Shown: in pieces, positions 14,293 to 21,692 of the stretch
Numbering within the stretch: the first letter of the stretch is position 1
Layout of the letters: the number at the start of each line of letters is the position of its first letter
Source of the DNA: Bacillota bacterium
Lineage (GTDB): Bacteria > Bacillota > Clostridia > Christensenellales > Aristaeellaceae
Length of the DNA: 22,498 bases
Assembly: GCA_023392755.1 (NCBI GenBank)
Contig: JAEWNM010000173.1
Location: 1-22,498 of the forward strand
Reading direction: 5' to 3'
Program-made: the position numbers and the translations under genes
Notes under the pieces: generated by a model
The model's input: the letters and a program-made list of their open reading frames with translations, nothing else
What the model was told of the DNA's origin: nothing
Database searches by the model: none

Positions 14293-14994
14293 ATGCAAGA
14301 GCCTATCGTCGCCATGCACGGCATTCAAAAAGCCTACCGCATGGGCGAGGAAAACCATTTGGTGCTCAAGGATGTATCCTTTACCGTGGGCAAGGGCGAA
14401 TTTGTCGCCATACTGGGGCCATCCGGCTCCGGCAAATCCACGCTGATGAATATATTGGGCTGTCTTGATACGCCCACCGCGGGCGAATACATATTGCATG
14501 GGCGGCGTATTCAGGAGTTGGACGAAGAGGACCTGGCCGCCGTACGCAGCAAAGAGGTCGGCTTCATTTTTCAGTCCTTTCAGTTATTGCCCAGGATGAA
14601 CGCGCTGCGCAACGTGATGCTGCCCTTGATCTATGCGGGCTTCCCGCAAAAGGACCGGGAGGGCATAGCGGTCAAAATGCTGCAAAGGGTTGGTCTCTCC
14701 GAAAAGCTGTATCATTTCCCCAATCAATTGTCCGGCGGCCAGCAGCAGCGTGTGGCCATCGCCAGGGCGCTTTCCACCAACCCCACCATTCTCCTGGCCG
14801 ATGAGCCTACCGGTGCCCTGGACCAAAAGACGGGCCGCCAGGTCATGGCGCTGTTCCATGAGCTGAACGAGGAGGGCCATACCATCCTCATGATCACCCA
14901 CGACGCCGCGATTGCCGGCCATGCAGGGCGGATTGTGCGCCTGTTGGACGGACGTCTGACGGAAGGGGAGGAGGGGGAGGAAGAAGATGCTTAA
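14293..14994 (+). CDS. MacB/LolD-type ABC transporter ATP-binding protein
   Basis: The 233-residue ATPase has every motor element: Walker A GPSGSGKST (42-50), Q-loop FIFQSFQLLPRM (about 91-102), signature LSGGQQQRVAIARAL (146-160), Walker B ILLADEPTGALD (167-178) and the switch His203 in MITHD. It belongs to the subclass that drives MacB, LolCDE and FtsEX-like permeases. AGGAGA precedes the ATG at 14293, 14 nt after the adaptor stop, and the 3' end overlaps the permease start by 8 nt. The C-terminus ends in a run of glutamates and aspartate. Confidence 0.95.
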   Translation: MQEPIVAMHGIQKAYRMGEENHLVLKDVSFTVGKGEFVAILGPSGSGKSTLMNILGCLDTPTAGEYILHGRRIQELDEEDLAAVRSKEVGFIFQSFQLLPRMNALRNVMLPLIYAGFPQKDREGIAVKMLQRVGLSEKLYHFPNQLSGGQQQRVAIARALSTNPTILLADEPTGALDQKTGRQVMALFHELNEEGHTILMITHDAAIAGHAGRIVRLLDGRLTEGEEGEEEDA

Positions 14995-16186
14995 AGAAAG
15001 CCTGATTTTATCCCTGCAAAACATAAAAAGCAACAAGATGCGCTCGTTCTTGACGATGCTGGGCATCATCATCGGCGTTACGGCTATCATCGCGCTGATC
15101 ACCACGGTGCAGGGCGTGACAGATGAGGTAACGGCACAGTTTGAGGAGCTGGGCGCAGGCAAGATTACCGTGCGCGCACCCGGAACGCCGTTGAAAAACG
15201 GCCTTTATGACAGCGATGTGCAAAAGCTTGCGCAATTGGAAAACGTGGCCGGCATCTCCCCCACCGTTTCTTTCTCCGCCCATGTGGTGGCCGACAGGAA
15301 GGTTTTGGAAGATGCAAGCATTGAAGGCCGCAACGACGTATATTTCAGCAGTAACCGGGACCTGATCGGCATGGGCCGCGGGCTGACACCGCTGGATATG
15401 GATGTGGAAAGCCGCGTCTGCGTAATTAACAAGCCGCTGGCTGATGAACTGTTTTTTGCGCGGGACCCGCTGGGGCGGCAGTTGATGGTGGCCGGCCATA
15501 CCTACACCATCGTGGGCATGCTGGACCCCGATGTGGCGGACGATATGATGTCGGCCATGAACCGCATGAACAGCCCGGATATGGACGCCAAAATCATTAT
15601 TCCCTACAAGGCGGCGCTGCGAATGACGGGGAGCAGCAACATTACCTCCCTGGAGGTTATCGTCGGCGATCCCGCCCGGACCGACGCCGTTGTGGACAGC
15701 CTGGAAGCGGCGCTGGCGCAGGCATTCAATTTCAAGGATGACGCCTATTCCATCATCAATCTGGACAGCCTTCTGGACACCATGAACACCATGACCGGCA
15801 TGATGACCACCATGCTGGCAGGCATTGCCTCCATTGCCCTTTTGGTCGGCGGCATCGGCATTATGAACATGATGCTTGTCTCTGTCACCGAGCGCACTAC
15901 GGAAATCGGCCTGCGCAAGGCGCTGGGCGCGCAGCCTAAGCGTATACAGCTCCAGTTCCTGATGGAATCGGTGGTTCTATCCCTCTTGGGCGGCGCCGGC
16001 GGCATACTTTTGGGTAACCTGATATCGTTCCTGGTGGCGTTGGCCATTGGATTTGATTTTGCCATTTCTCCCAGCGCCACGCTGCTGGCCTTCGGCTTCT
16101 CGGCGGCGGTGGGTGTGCTGTTCGGCTGGGCGCCCGCAAGGAAAGCTTCCCGTTTGAACCCCATCGACGCGCTGCGCAGCAACTGA
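14987..16186 (+). CDS. MacB-like ABC transporter permease
   Basis: The 399-residue protein has the FtsX/MacB layout: one membrane helix at about 20-41 (SFLTMLGIIIGVTAIIALITTV-like), a large extracytoplasmic MacB periplasmic-core-type domain at about 45-265, then three C-terminal helices at roughly 272-298, 325-352 and 360-385. The cytoplasmic coupling motif is VTERTTEIGLRKALGA (about 302-317), and the family ending ASRLNPIDALR is present. This family works by mechanotransmission, expelling lipoproteins, peptides or antibiotics. It overlaps the ATPase gene by 8 nt. Substrate cannot be inferred beyond antimicrobial or envelope-active compounds. Confidence 0.95.
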   Translation: MLKESLILSLQNIKSNKMRSFLTMLGIIIGVTAIIALITTVQGVTDEVTAQFEELGAGKITVRAPGTPLKNGLYDSDVQKLAQLENVAGISPTVSFSAHVVADRKVLEDASIEGRNDVYFSSNRDLIGMGRGLTPLDMDVESRVCVINKPLADELFFARDPLGRQLMVAGHTYTIVGMLDPDVADDMMSAMNRMNSPDMDAKIIIPYKAALRMTGSSNITSLEVIVGDPARTDAVVDSLEAALAQAFNFKDDAYSIINLDSLLDTMNTMTGMMTTMLAGIASIALLVGGIGIMNMMLVSVTERTTEIGLRKALGAQPKRIQLQFLMESVVLSLLGGAGGILLGNLISFLVALAIGFDFAISPSATLLAFGFSAAVGVLFGWAPARKASRLNPIDALRSN

Positions 16187-16245
16187 GCAGGGAAATACCT
16201 GCCAAACGCCGAATGTGCTTTTTTACATACCAAAGGAGAGGGAAC

Positions 16246-16920
16246 ATGTTCAAAGTCCTTGTGGTGGAAGACGACCCCAATTTGCGGCAGCTGATGTCCG
16301 TATTCCTGCGCAGGAACGGCTTTGAAGTGATGCGCGCCCAGGATGGCGAGGAGGCGCTTTCCCTGCTGGAAACCGCCATGCCGGACCTGATCGTATGCGA
16401 CATCATGATGCCCCGCATGGACGGCTTTGCCTTGACAGGTGATTTGCGCCAGGCCTACCCTGAGCTGCCGATTTTAATGGTCACGGCCAGGGAGGCCCTG
16501 GAGGACAAGCGAAAAGCATTCGCCGTGGGTACGGACGATTATATGGTCAAGCCTATCGAGCTGGATGAACTGCTTCTGCGCATCAACGCGCTGCTTCGCC
16601 GCAGCCGTATCGCCACAGAGCGGGAACTGCGCGTGGGCGAAACGGTGCTTAACTATGACGCCTTGACGGTTTCCCGCAGGGATGTTACACTAAGCTTGAC
16701 GAAAAAAGAGTTTTTGCTGCTGTTTAAATTACTGAGCTATCCCGGCCGCACGTTCACCCGCAGCCAATTGATGGACGAGCTGTGGGGTATGGACGCACAA
16801 AGCGACGAGCGGACGGTGGATGTGCATATCAAGCGCCTGCGGGAAAAATGCGGCGGCTTTCCGGAATTCCGCATCATCACCGTACGGGGGCTTGGTTACC
16901 GGGTGGAAAAGCTGGTATGA
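16246..16920 (+). CDS. OmpR/PhoB-family response regulator
   Basis: The 224-residue regulator has a receiver domain with acidic pair Asp9-Asp10, phosphoacceptor Asp52 (CDIMMPRMDG), Thr80 (MVTARE) and Lys102 (MVKPIE), followed by a winged-helix DNA-binding domain (about 125-222; LLFKLLSYPGRTFTRSQLMDELWG and RTVDVHIKRLREK are diagnostic). The frame is open from 16213, but the ATG at 16246 has AAAGGAGAGG just upstream and gives the standard MFKVLVVEDD start. Its stop overlaps the kinase start as ATGA. It probably controls the upstream efflux genes through the direct repeat at 13351-13367. Confidence 0.95.
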   Translation: MFKVLVVEDDPNLRQLMSVFLRRNGFEVMRAQDGEEALSLLETAMPDLIVCDIMMPRMDGFALTGDLRQAYPELPILMVTAREALEDKRKAFAVGTDDYMVKPIELDELLLRINALLRRSRIATERELRVGETVLNYDALTVSRRDVTLSLTKKEFLLLFKLLSYPGRTFTRSQLMDELWGMDAQSDERTVDVHIKRLREKCGGFPEFRIITVRGLGYRVEKLV

Positions 16921-18251
16921 GGCACCCTTTTTATCTAAAAAAATTCCAAACGCGGCTGATGGTGGCGCTCTGCCTGATGATCGTTGTTTCCTCGGGCATA
17001 TCCTTTGGCGTTTCCACGGTCATCAATAACAGGGTACTGCTTCAGGAAATACAGGCGGACCAGCAGGGCGTAGCCATTTATGCCCTGGAGCTGTACCAAA
17101 AGACACACCTGCCCGTGGCGGAGATCGCCGGCATATCCACCACCGCCATCTATCAGGTGGAAGTCAGGGAGGATATATCCGAGCTCCCCCTGGACGCGGA
17201 ACAGATGCGGCGCCTTAACGCGGGTGAAATTGTTTCCACAGCACAGAAATATTTTAATACGCCCGTGACATACTTCATGGCGGGCGACAGCCTATTCAAG
17301 GTAAGCATCCGTTCCCACGTGAACATGTTCCGGAAGGTATCCATCCGTGCATCCTCCACGCTGATGATATGTACGTTCTCGTTTTTCCTGTTCGTATTCC
17401 TATCCACCAAACGGATGCTTCGGCCCATCAGCCGCCTGACGGAGGCTACGCGCAAGGTGGCGGAAGGCGATTTTTCCGTGCGGCTTTCCGTAAAGCGCCA
17501 GGATGAGCTGGGGCAGCTGATGGAAAATTTCAATCACATGGCACAGGAGCTTCAAAGCATAGAATATCTGCAAAAGGACTTTATCAGCAACGTTTCCCAC
17601 GAGTTCAAGACACCAATCGCCTCCATCCAAGGGTTTGCAACGCTGCTGAAAAGCCCCGAAACATCAGAGGAAGAACGGCAGGAGTATACGTCGATCATCA
17701 TCAAGGAAAGCCAGCGGCTCTCCCGGCTCTCTCAAAACCTGCTGCGGCTGTCCAGGCTGGAATACCAACAGCGCCTTACCGCCGACGCGCCTTTTTCCCT
17801 GGATGAACAGCTTCGCCAGACAGTGCTTCTGTTGGAGCCGGAATGGGCACCAAGGGGTATCAAGTGGCTTGTGAATCTGGAAAGCGCTGTCATCCGCGGC
17901 GATGCGGAGCTTTTGCAGCAGGTATGGATCAATCTGTTGGGGAACGCCATCAAATTCTCACCGCCGGACGGTGAAATCACCCTTTCCCTGTACATAAGCG
18001 ATGTGGTCAAGGTACGCATCCGCGATCAGGGCGCGGGTATGGATGAAGCGACACAGGCACGTATATTCGAACGGTTTTACCAGGGAGACACCTCCCACGC
18101 CCACGAAGGCAACGGGCTGGGGCTGCCCCTTGCAAAACGCATCATCGACCTGCATGGCGGCAATTTGCGCGTAAAAAGCGCTCCCGGACACGGCAGCACC
18201 TTCACCGTGGAGTTGAAGCGCGCGGACCCGCCGGAAAGGAGCCCTTCATGA
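16917..18251 (+). CDS. Sensor histidine kinase with HAMP domain
   Basis: The 444-residue membrane kinase has helices at about 14-35 and 145-164 around an extracytoplasmic sensor of about 110 residues with no recognised fold. A HAMP domain spans 164-216. The dimerisation/phosphoacceptor block has His228 in NVSHEFKTPIASIQGF, and the ATPase has N-box NLLGNAIKFSPPDG, G1 RDQGAGMD, F-box IFERFYQGD and G2 GNGLGLPLAKRI. The frame is open from 16782, but the ATG at 16917 overlaps the regulator stop (ATGA) and gives a normal kinase N-terminus. The 3' end overlaps the alarmone synthetase in the same way. Signal unknown. Confidence 0.94.
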   Translation: MRHPFYLKKFQTRLMVALCLMIVVSSGISFGVSTVINNRVLLQEIQADQQGVAIYALELYQKTHLPVAEIAGISTTAIYQVEVREDISELPLDAEQMRRLNAGEIVSTAQKYFNTPVTYFMAGDSLFKVSIRSHVNMFRKVSIRASSTLMICTFSFFLFVFLSTKRMLRPISRLTEATRKVAEGDFSVRLSVKRQDELGQLMENFNHMAQELQSIEYLQKDFISNVSHEFKTPIASIQGFATLLKSPETSEEERQEYTSIIIKESQRLSRLSQNLLRLSRLEYQQRLTADAPFSLDEQLRQTVLLLEPEWAPRGIKWLVNLESAVIRGDAELLQQVWINLLGNAIKFSPPDGEITLSLYISDVVKVRIRDQGAGMDEATQARIFERFYQGDTSHAHEGNGLGLPLAKRIIDLHGGNLRVKSAPGHGSTFTVELKRADPPERSPS

Positions 18252-18928
18252 CCCTCGCGGACAGACCTCTTCTTGCCAGGCTTACCCTCAAAAGCATTCA
18301 GGAGCTGTCGGACAGCTATCTGCAAATGCAGTGCCGATACCAGTCGGCTATCCGGGAGGTACGCACAAAGCTGGAAAACCTGGACGAGGAGTTTCAGCTC
18401 CGCCACAAACGCAACCCCATTCATCACATGCAAAGCCGGCTCAAGACGGTGCAGAGCATTACCGAAAAGCTTCAGCGCAGAAACCTGCCCGTATCCTTCG
18501 CGTCGGCGGCCGAAAACCTGTACGATATTGCCGGCATCCGTGTCATATGCTCCTATATCAGCGACATATATACCGTGGCGGACCTGCTGAAGAGCCAGGA
18601 CGACATCGTGCTAGTCAAGGAGCAGGACTATATCACCGCCCCCAAGAAAAACGGCTACAGAAGCCTGCACCTGGTGGTGCAGGTGCCGGTTTTCCTGGCG
18701 GAGGGAAAAACATGGGTGCCGGTGGAGGTTCAAATCCGCTCCATCGCCATGGACCTGTGGGCCAGCCTGGACCATCAGCTGCGATACAAGGAGCCACAGC
18801 GCATTCCCAAGGAGCTTTCGGCGGAGCTGTTGCGCACCGCAAAGGATATGGCGGAGATTGATTTAAGAATGCAGCGCATATACAACATGGTGGAAAAGCT
18901 GGAAGGCGGCAATACGACAGGCGGCTAA
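18248..18928 (+). CDS. Small alarmone synthetase, (p)ppGpp synthetase of the RelA/SpoT-synthetase fold
   Basis: The 226-residue protein contains only the RelA/SpoT synthetase domain. There is no HD hydrolase, TGS or ACT domain. Key segments are YDIAGIRVICSY (about 92-103), EQDYITAPKKNGYRSLHLVVQVPV (about 125-148, the substrate-binding strand) and VEVQIRSIAMDLWASLDHQLRYK (about 157-179, with the conserved Glu of EVQIR). This matches the RelQ/YjbM-like single-domain class, which moves pyrophosphate from ATP to GTP or GDP. Its ATG lies inside the kinase stop (ATGA), so it should be translationally coupled to the sensor kinase. Residues 1-60 and the last 45 are predicted helical, as in tetrameric relatives. 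Confidence 0.92.
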   Translation: MTLADRPLLARLTLKSIQELSDSYLQMQCRYQSAIREVRTKLENLDEEFQLRHKRNPIHHMQSRLKTVQSITEKLQRRNLPVSFASAAENLYDIAGIRVICSYISDIYTVADLLKSQDDIVLVKEQDYITAPKKNGYRSLHLVVQVPVFLAEGKTWVPVEVQIRSIAMDLWASLDHQLRYKEPQRIPKELSAELLRTAKDMAEIDLRMQRIYNMVEKLEGGNTTGG

Positions 18929-18964
18929 GCGCCGCATGGAAACCTGACCCCGGGGCATATTAAT

Positions 18965-18983
18965 CCTTGTTTGACAAGGAGGG
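18965..18983 (+). promoter_or_regulatory. Small hairpin over the ribosome site of the YdcZ-like gene
   Basis: CCTTGT and ACAAGG pair around a TTG triloop (18965-18979), and the second arm contributes the AAGG of the AAGGAGGG ribosome site. It could reduce initiation at the ATG at 18989. The stem is short, so the effect is uncertain. Confidence 0.3.
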
Positions 18984-18988
18984 ATTGA

Positions 18989-19420
18989 ATGGCCGGGGTT
19001 TTGTTTTGCATTCTGGCAGGGGCCGCCATGAGTTTTCAAGGTGTGATCAATACCCGGCTGGGCGATAAGATTGGGCTGTACGAATCCAACGTATTTGTGC
19101 AGGGAACAGCTTTTGTGCTATCCCTGATTGTTTTGTGGATTCTGGGCAAGGGCCAATTTGCCGGACTTTTGAAAATGCCCTGGTATTACTGGATGGGCGG
19201 CGTGCTGGGGCTTGCCATTACGCTCACGGTCATGCTTGGCATACAGAATCTTACCCCGACCGTGGCCATTTCCACCATTCTTATCGCGCAGCTTCTGGCC
19301 GCCGCGCTGATAGACGCGTTTGGCATACTGGGCACGGAAAAAGTGCCCTTCACATGGAACAAGTATGTCGGTATGGGACTTTTGGTCGGCGGCGTGCTGC
19401 TGTTCAAATGGAAAGGCTGA
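18989..19420 (+). CDS. YdcZ/DUF606-type DMT-superfamily membrane protein
   Basis: The 143-residue protein is almost wholly hydrophobic, with five likely helices at about 2-20, 33-53, 64-84, 88-110 and 124-141. The opening AGAAMSFQGVINTRLGDKIG (about 10-29) is the hallmark of the YdcZ (DUF606) branch of drug/metabolite transporters; these small proteins probably act as dimers and their substrates are mostly unknown. Many relatives occur as two adjacent genes, but only one copy is here. The start has an excellent AAGGAGGG site. It lies 60 nt after the alarmone synthetase with no terminator between, so it may be read from the same message. Confidence 0.87.
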   Translation: MAGVLFCILAGAAMSFQGVINTRLGDKIGLYESNVFVQGTAFVLSLIVLWILGKGQFAGLLKMPWYYWMGGVLGLAITLTVMLGIQNLTPTVAISTILIAQLLAAALIDAFGILGTEKVPFTWNKYVGMGLLVGGVLLFKWKG

Positions 19421-19429
19421 TTATCAGGC

Positions 19430-19469
19430 AGCGGGCGCTATTGCCGCGTCGCCCGCTTTCTGTTATAGT
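19430..19469 (+). terminator. Weak terminator overlapping the promoter of the acetyltransferase gene
   Basis: AGCGGGCG (19430-19437) pairs with CGCCCGCT (19450-19457), followed by TTCTGTTA, a poor T-tract. The same bases carry a promoter for the next gene: TTGCCG at 19441-19446, 17 bp, then TATAGT at 19464-19469. The end of one unit and the start of the next are therefore superimposed. Confidence 0.5.
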
Positions 19470-19510
19470 GAAGAAAATCGCCCTCAAAAATGTACAAAGG
19501 ATGGATGCGC

Positions 19511-20770
19511 ATGATCGTACGAAAAATAGCGGAAACGGAACTGCTCAATGCCCATAGCATATCCGCGTTAAGCTTTCATTGGTCTTTGGACACCCAGGGG
19601 AAAAGCCCGGAAGAGTATGCAAAAGCGGTTCGTGAGCAACCCCATTCCAAAGGGGATGCCGCCGTTACCGACATTCTTGCCGCTTTCTCAGACGAAGGGG
19701 AAATGATGTCCAGCATTGCCGTGCTGCCATATCAGGTATTCTTCGACGGCCATCAGGCGGCCATGGCGGGTATCGGCGCGGTATGCACCTATCCCCAGCA
19801 CCGGCGCAAGGGTGCTGTCAAAGCCATATTCTCCAGCGCGCTCATGGAGCTTTATGAAAAAAAGGTTCCCTTCTCCTACCTATATCCCTTCAGCGAGCAG
19901 TTTTACGGAAGCTTTGGCTACCACCGTTCCTGCGCCAGCATATTGTGGGACTTCGACCTGAAAGCCATACCCGATCATAAATGGCCCGGCACGTTCCACC
20001 TGCATAAGCCCGGCGAAGCGCTTGACAATTTCAAAGCTGCCTATCAGGCCTTTGCCCCCAAATGGAACATGATGGCGGTGCGGGACGAGCTGGACTGGAA
20101 CACAGTCAAAAACGCCGATCCCTTCAAGGGAGAGGGTCATGCCTTTTTGTACAAAAACGAGCAGGGTGTTCCCGCAGGGTACTTTGTATTTGAAAAGCGG
20201 GCCGGCGACAGGGCGCGCCGGATTATTGGATGCAAGGAGATGGCATTCGACGGCTTTGCGACACTGAAGGCCATCATGGCTTTTGCCAAAACATTCGCTG
20301 CCGACTATGAGAGTATTTCCTTTTCAATGCCATACTCACTGAACCTGGATTCCTTCTGTGCGGACTTTCCCCAGTCGGAGACCACAAAGCAGGTGAAAAC
20401 AAACGGCATGGTCCGTGCCGTACACGCTTTGGAGGTACTGCGCCTTGCCAGATACGAGGGAAGCGGAAGCCTTTCCCTTAATCTGCACGATGATTTTTTG
20501 CCCAAGAACAACGGCCTGTACCATATCGCCTTTGGGGAAAACAGGGCGCATGAAATTACGTTTACTCCCCTGCCCCCCGCCCCATTGGGTAAGGCCGGCA
20601 CGCAGGGGGCTGATGTGGAAATGACCGTCAATGTGTTTTCGGCCGCCATCCTGGGCAATTACCACGCCGCCGATTTTGAATATATGGATGGCGTAAGGGT
20701 ATACGGCAATCAGGAAACAATCAATCGTGTATTTTACGCGAAGCCCTGCTGGATCAACAACTACTTTTAA
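19511..20770 (+). CDS. Eis-like GNAT acetyltransferase
   Basis: The 419-residue protein has the three-part Eis layout: an N-terminal GNAT domain with the acetyl-CoA loop YPQHRRKGAVKAIF (about 90-103) and the following YPFSEQFYGSFGYHR (about 119-133, containing the tyrosine used as general acid in Eis), a second GNAT-like region, and an SCP2-like C-terminal domain. It ends in ...NNYF; in mycobacterial Eis the C-terminal phenylalanine carboxylate is the catalytic base. Eis enzymes acetylate amines, including aminoglycosides, but most bacterial members have unknown substrates. The ATG at 19511 lies 9 nt after AAAGGA; in-frame ATGs at 19490 and 19505 are less well placed. The gene has its own promoter. 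Confidence 0.88.
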   Translation: MIVRKIAETELLNAHSISALSFHWSLDTQGKSPEEYAKAVREQPHSKGDAAVTDILAAFSDEGEMMSSIAVLPYQVFFDGHQAAMAGIGAVCTYPQHRRKGAVKAIFSSALMELYEKKVPFSYLYPFSEQFYGSFGYHRSCASILWDFDLKAIPDHKWPGTFHLHKPGEALDNFKAAYQAFAPKWNMMAVRDELDWNTVKNADPFKGEGHAFLYKNEQGVPAGYFVFEKRAGDRARRIIGCKEMAFDGFATLKAIMAFAKTFAADYESISFSMPYSLNLDSFCADFPQSETTKQVKTNGMVRAVHALEVLRLARYEGSGSLSLNLHDDFLPKNNGLYHIAFGENRAHEITFTPLPPAPLGKAGTQGADVEMTVNVFSAAILGNYHAADFEYMDGVRVYGNQETINRVFYAKPCWINNYF

Positions 20771-20784
20771 GCCATCCATTTTTC

Positions 20785-20817
20785 AAAAGAGCGCGTTAAT
20801 TGATGCGCTCTTTTTTT
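20785..20817 (+). terminator. Strong intrinsic terminator after the acetyltransferase gene
   Basis: AAAAGAGCGC pairs with GCGCTCTTTT around a 10-nt loop and runs into seven T. It cleanly separates the sporulation operon from upstream transcription. The A-rich 5' side means it could also work weakly in reverse. Confidence 0.9.
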
Positions 20818-20818
20818 G

Positions 20819-20827
20819 TTTGTCGAA
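20819..20827 (+). promoter_or_regulatory. Spo0A box upstream of the spoIIA operon
   Basis: TTTGTCGAA is a perfect match to the Spo0A binding consensus (core TGTCGAA). It lies about 98 nt before the spoIIAA start and about 40 bp upstream of the tentative sigma-H -35. In Bacillus subtilis this operon is transcribed by sigma-H with Spo0A~P as activator, so the position makes sense. A degenerate reverse half-match, TTCGAGG, occurs at 20861. Confidence 0.6.
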
Positions 20828-20867
20828 CGATTGCTGCATATCCTGCATAAACACCCATTTTTCGAGG

Positions 20868-20896
20868 AAGGATAGTGACTGTACACAGGCAAATAC
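20868..20896 (+). promoter_or_regulatory. Tentative sigma-H promoter of spoIIA
   Basis: AAGGATAG at 20868-20875 resembles the sigma-H -35 (RNAGGAWWW), and GCAAATAC at 20889-20896 is an imperfect -10 (RNNGAATWW). The spacing is reasonable, but the -10 lacks the GAAT core. No consensus sigma-A promoter is present between the terminator and the gene. Confidence 0.33.
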
Positions 20897-20924
20897 AGCT
20901 TACAGCAAACAAGGGGGGACAAGC

Positions 20925-21248
20925 ATGCTCAATCACGCCAAGCAGCGGGATAAACTGACGGTGGCCCTGAGCGGCGAGCTGGACCACTGCAGCGCCGTAA
21001 GTATCCGCCGGGACCTGGACGAGCTTTTATCCGATCCCGCGGTACGCCATCTGATGCTGGATATGGCAGACCTGAAATTCATGGACTCCTCCGGCATTGG
21101 CGTCATCCTGGGCCGGTACCGCATTCTGGCGGCCAGGGGCGGCAGCGTATGGGTCAGGAATATGAACCCGCAGATCAACCGTCTTTTTCAACTATCCGGC
21201 ATGGGCCAAATCATACATGTGTCCAGGCGTGAACAGGAGGTTAAATAA
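20925..21248 (+). CDS. spoIIAA: Anti-sigma F factor antagonist SpoIIAA
   Basis: The 107-residue STAS-domain protein has the conserved LTVALSGELDHCSA start (11-24) and the FMDSSGIGVILGRYR motif (52-66). Ser55 aligns with the phosphorylated Ser58 of Bacillus SpoIIAA. Unphosphorylated SpoIIAA binds SpoIIAB and frees sigma-F in the forespore. The frame is open from 20727, but that crosses the terminator; the ATG at 20925 with AAGGGGGG upstream gives a normal N-terminus. The stop shares one base with the spoIIAB start (TAATG). Confidence 0.96.
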   Translation: MLNHAKQRDKLTVALSGELDHCSAVSIRRDLDELLSDPAVRHLMLDMADLKFMDSSGIGVILGRYRILAARGGSVWVRNMNPQINRLFQLSGMGQIIHVSRREQEVK

Positions 21249-21688
21249 TGAACGGCAGAAATCATATGCAGCTATCCTTCATGGGTTGCCCTGAAAACGA
21301 ATCGTTCGCCCGCGTGGTGATTGCCGCCTTTGCCGTGCAGCTGAGCCCCACGGTATCGGAAATCGCGGACATCAAAACAGCTGTCAGCGAAGCGGTTACC
21401 AACTCCATTGTACACGGGTACGAAGGCACCCAGGGCATTGTGACCATGAGCGCCTCCTATACGCCGGGCGGAACGCTGACTGTGGAAATATCCGACAAAG
21501 GCAAAGGCATTGCCGACGTCAACCAGGCCATGCAGCCATTTTACACATCTCACCCGGAACAGGAGCGCTCCGGCATGGGCTTTGCCGTGATGCAGACATT
21601 TATGGACGATGTGGAGGTGACCTCCACCCTGGGCCTGGGCACGGTGGTGCGTATGCGCAAAGCCATCGCCGCAGCCCGCCACGGCTGA
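21248..21688 (+). CDS. spoIIAB: Anti-sigma F factor and serine kinase SpoIIAB
   Basis: The 146-residue GHKL kinase has the same length as the Bacillus protein. NESFARVVIAAFAVQL (17-32) is the sigma-contact region of the family; the N-box is SEAVTNSIVHGYE, the G1 box is SDKGKGIAD and the G2 block is PEQERSGMGFAVMQTFMDDVEV, all intact. It binds sigma-F with ATP and phosphorylates SpoIIAA. AGGAGG lies 8 nt upstream of the ATG, which overlaps the spoIIAA stop by one base, so the two are coupled. Confidence 0.96.
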   Translation: MNGRNHMQLSFMGCPENESFARVVIAAFAVQLSPTVSEIADIKTAVSEAVTNSIVHGYEGTQGIVTMSASYTPGGTLTVEISDKGKGIADVNQAMQPFYTSHPEQERSGMGFAVMQTFMDDVEVTSTLGLGTVVRMRKAIAAARHG

Positions 21689-21692
21689 GCCG

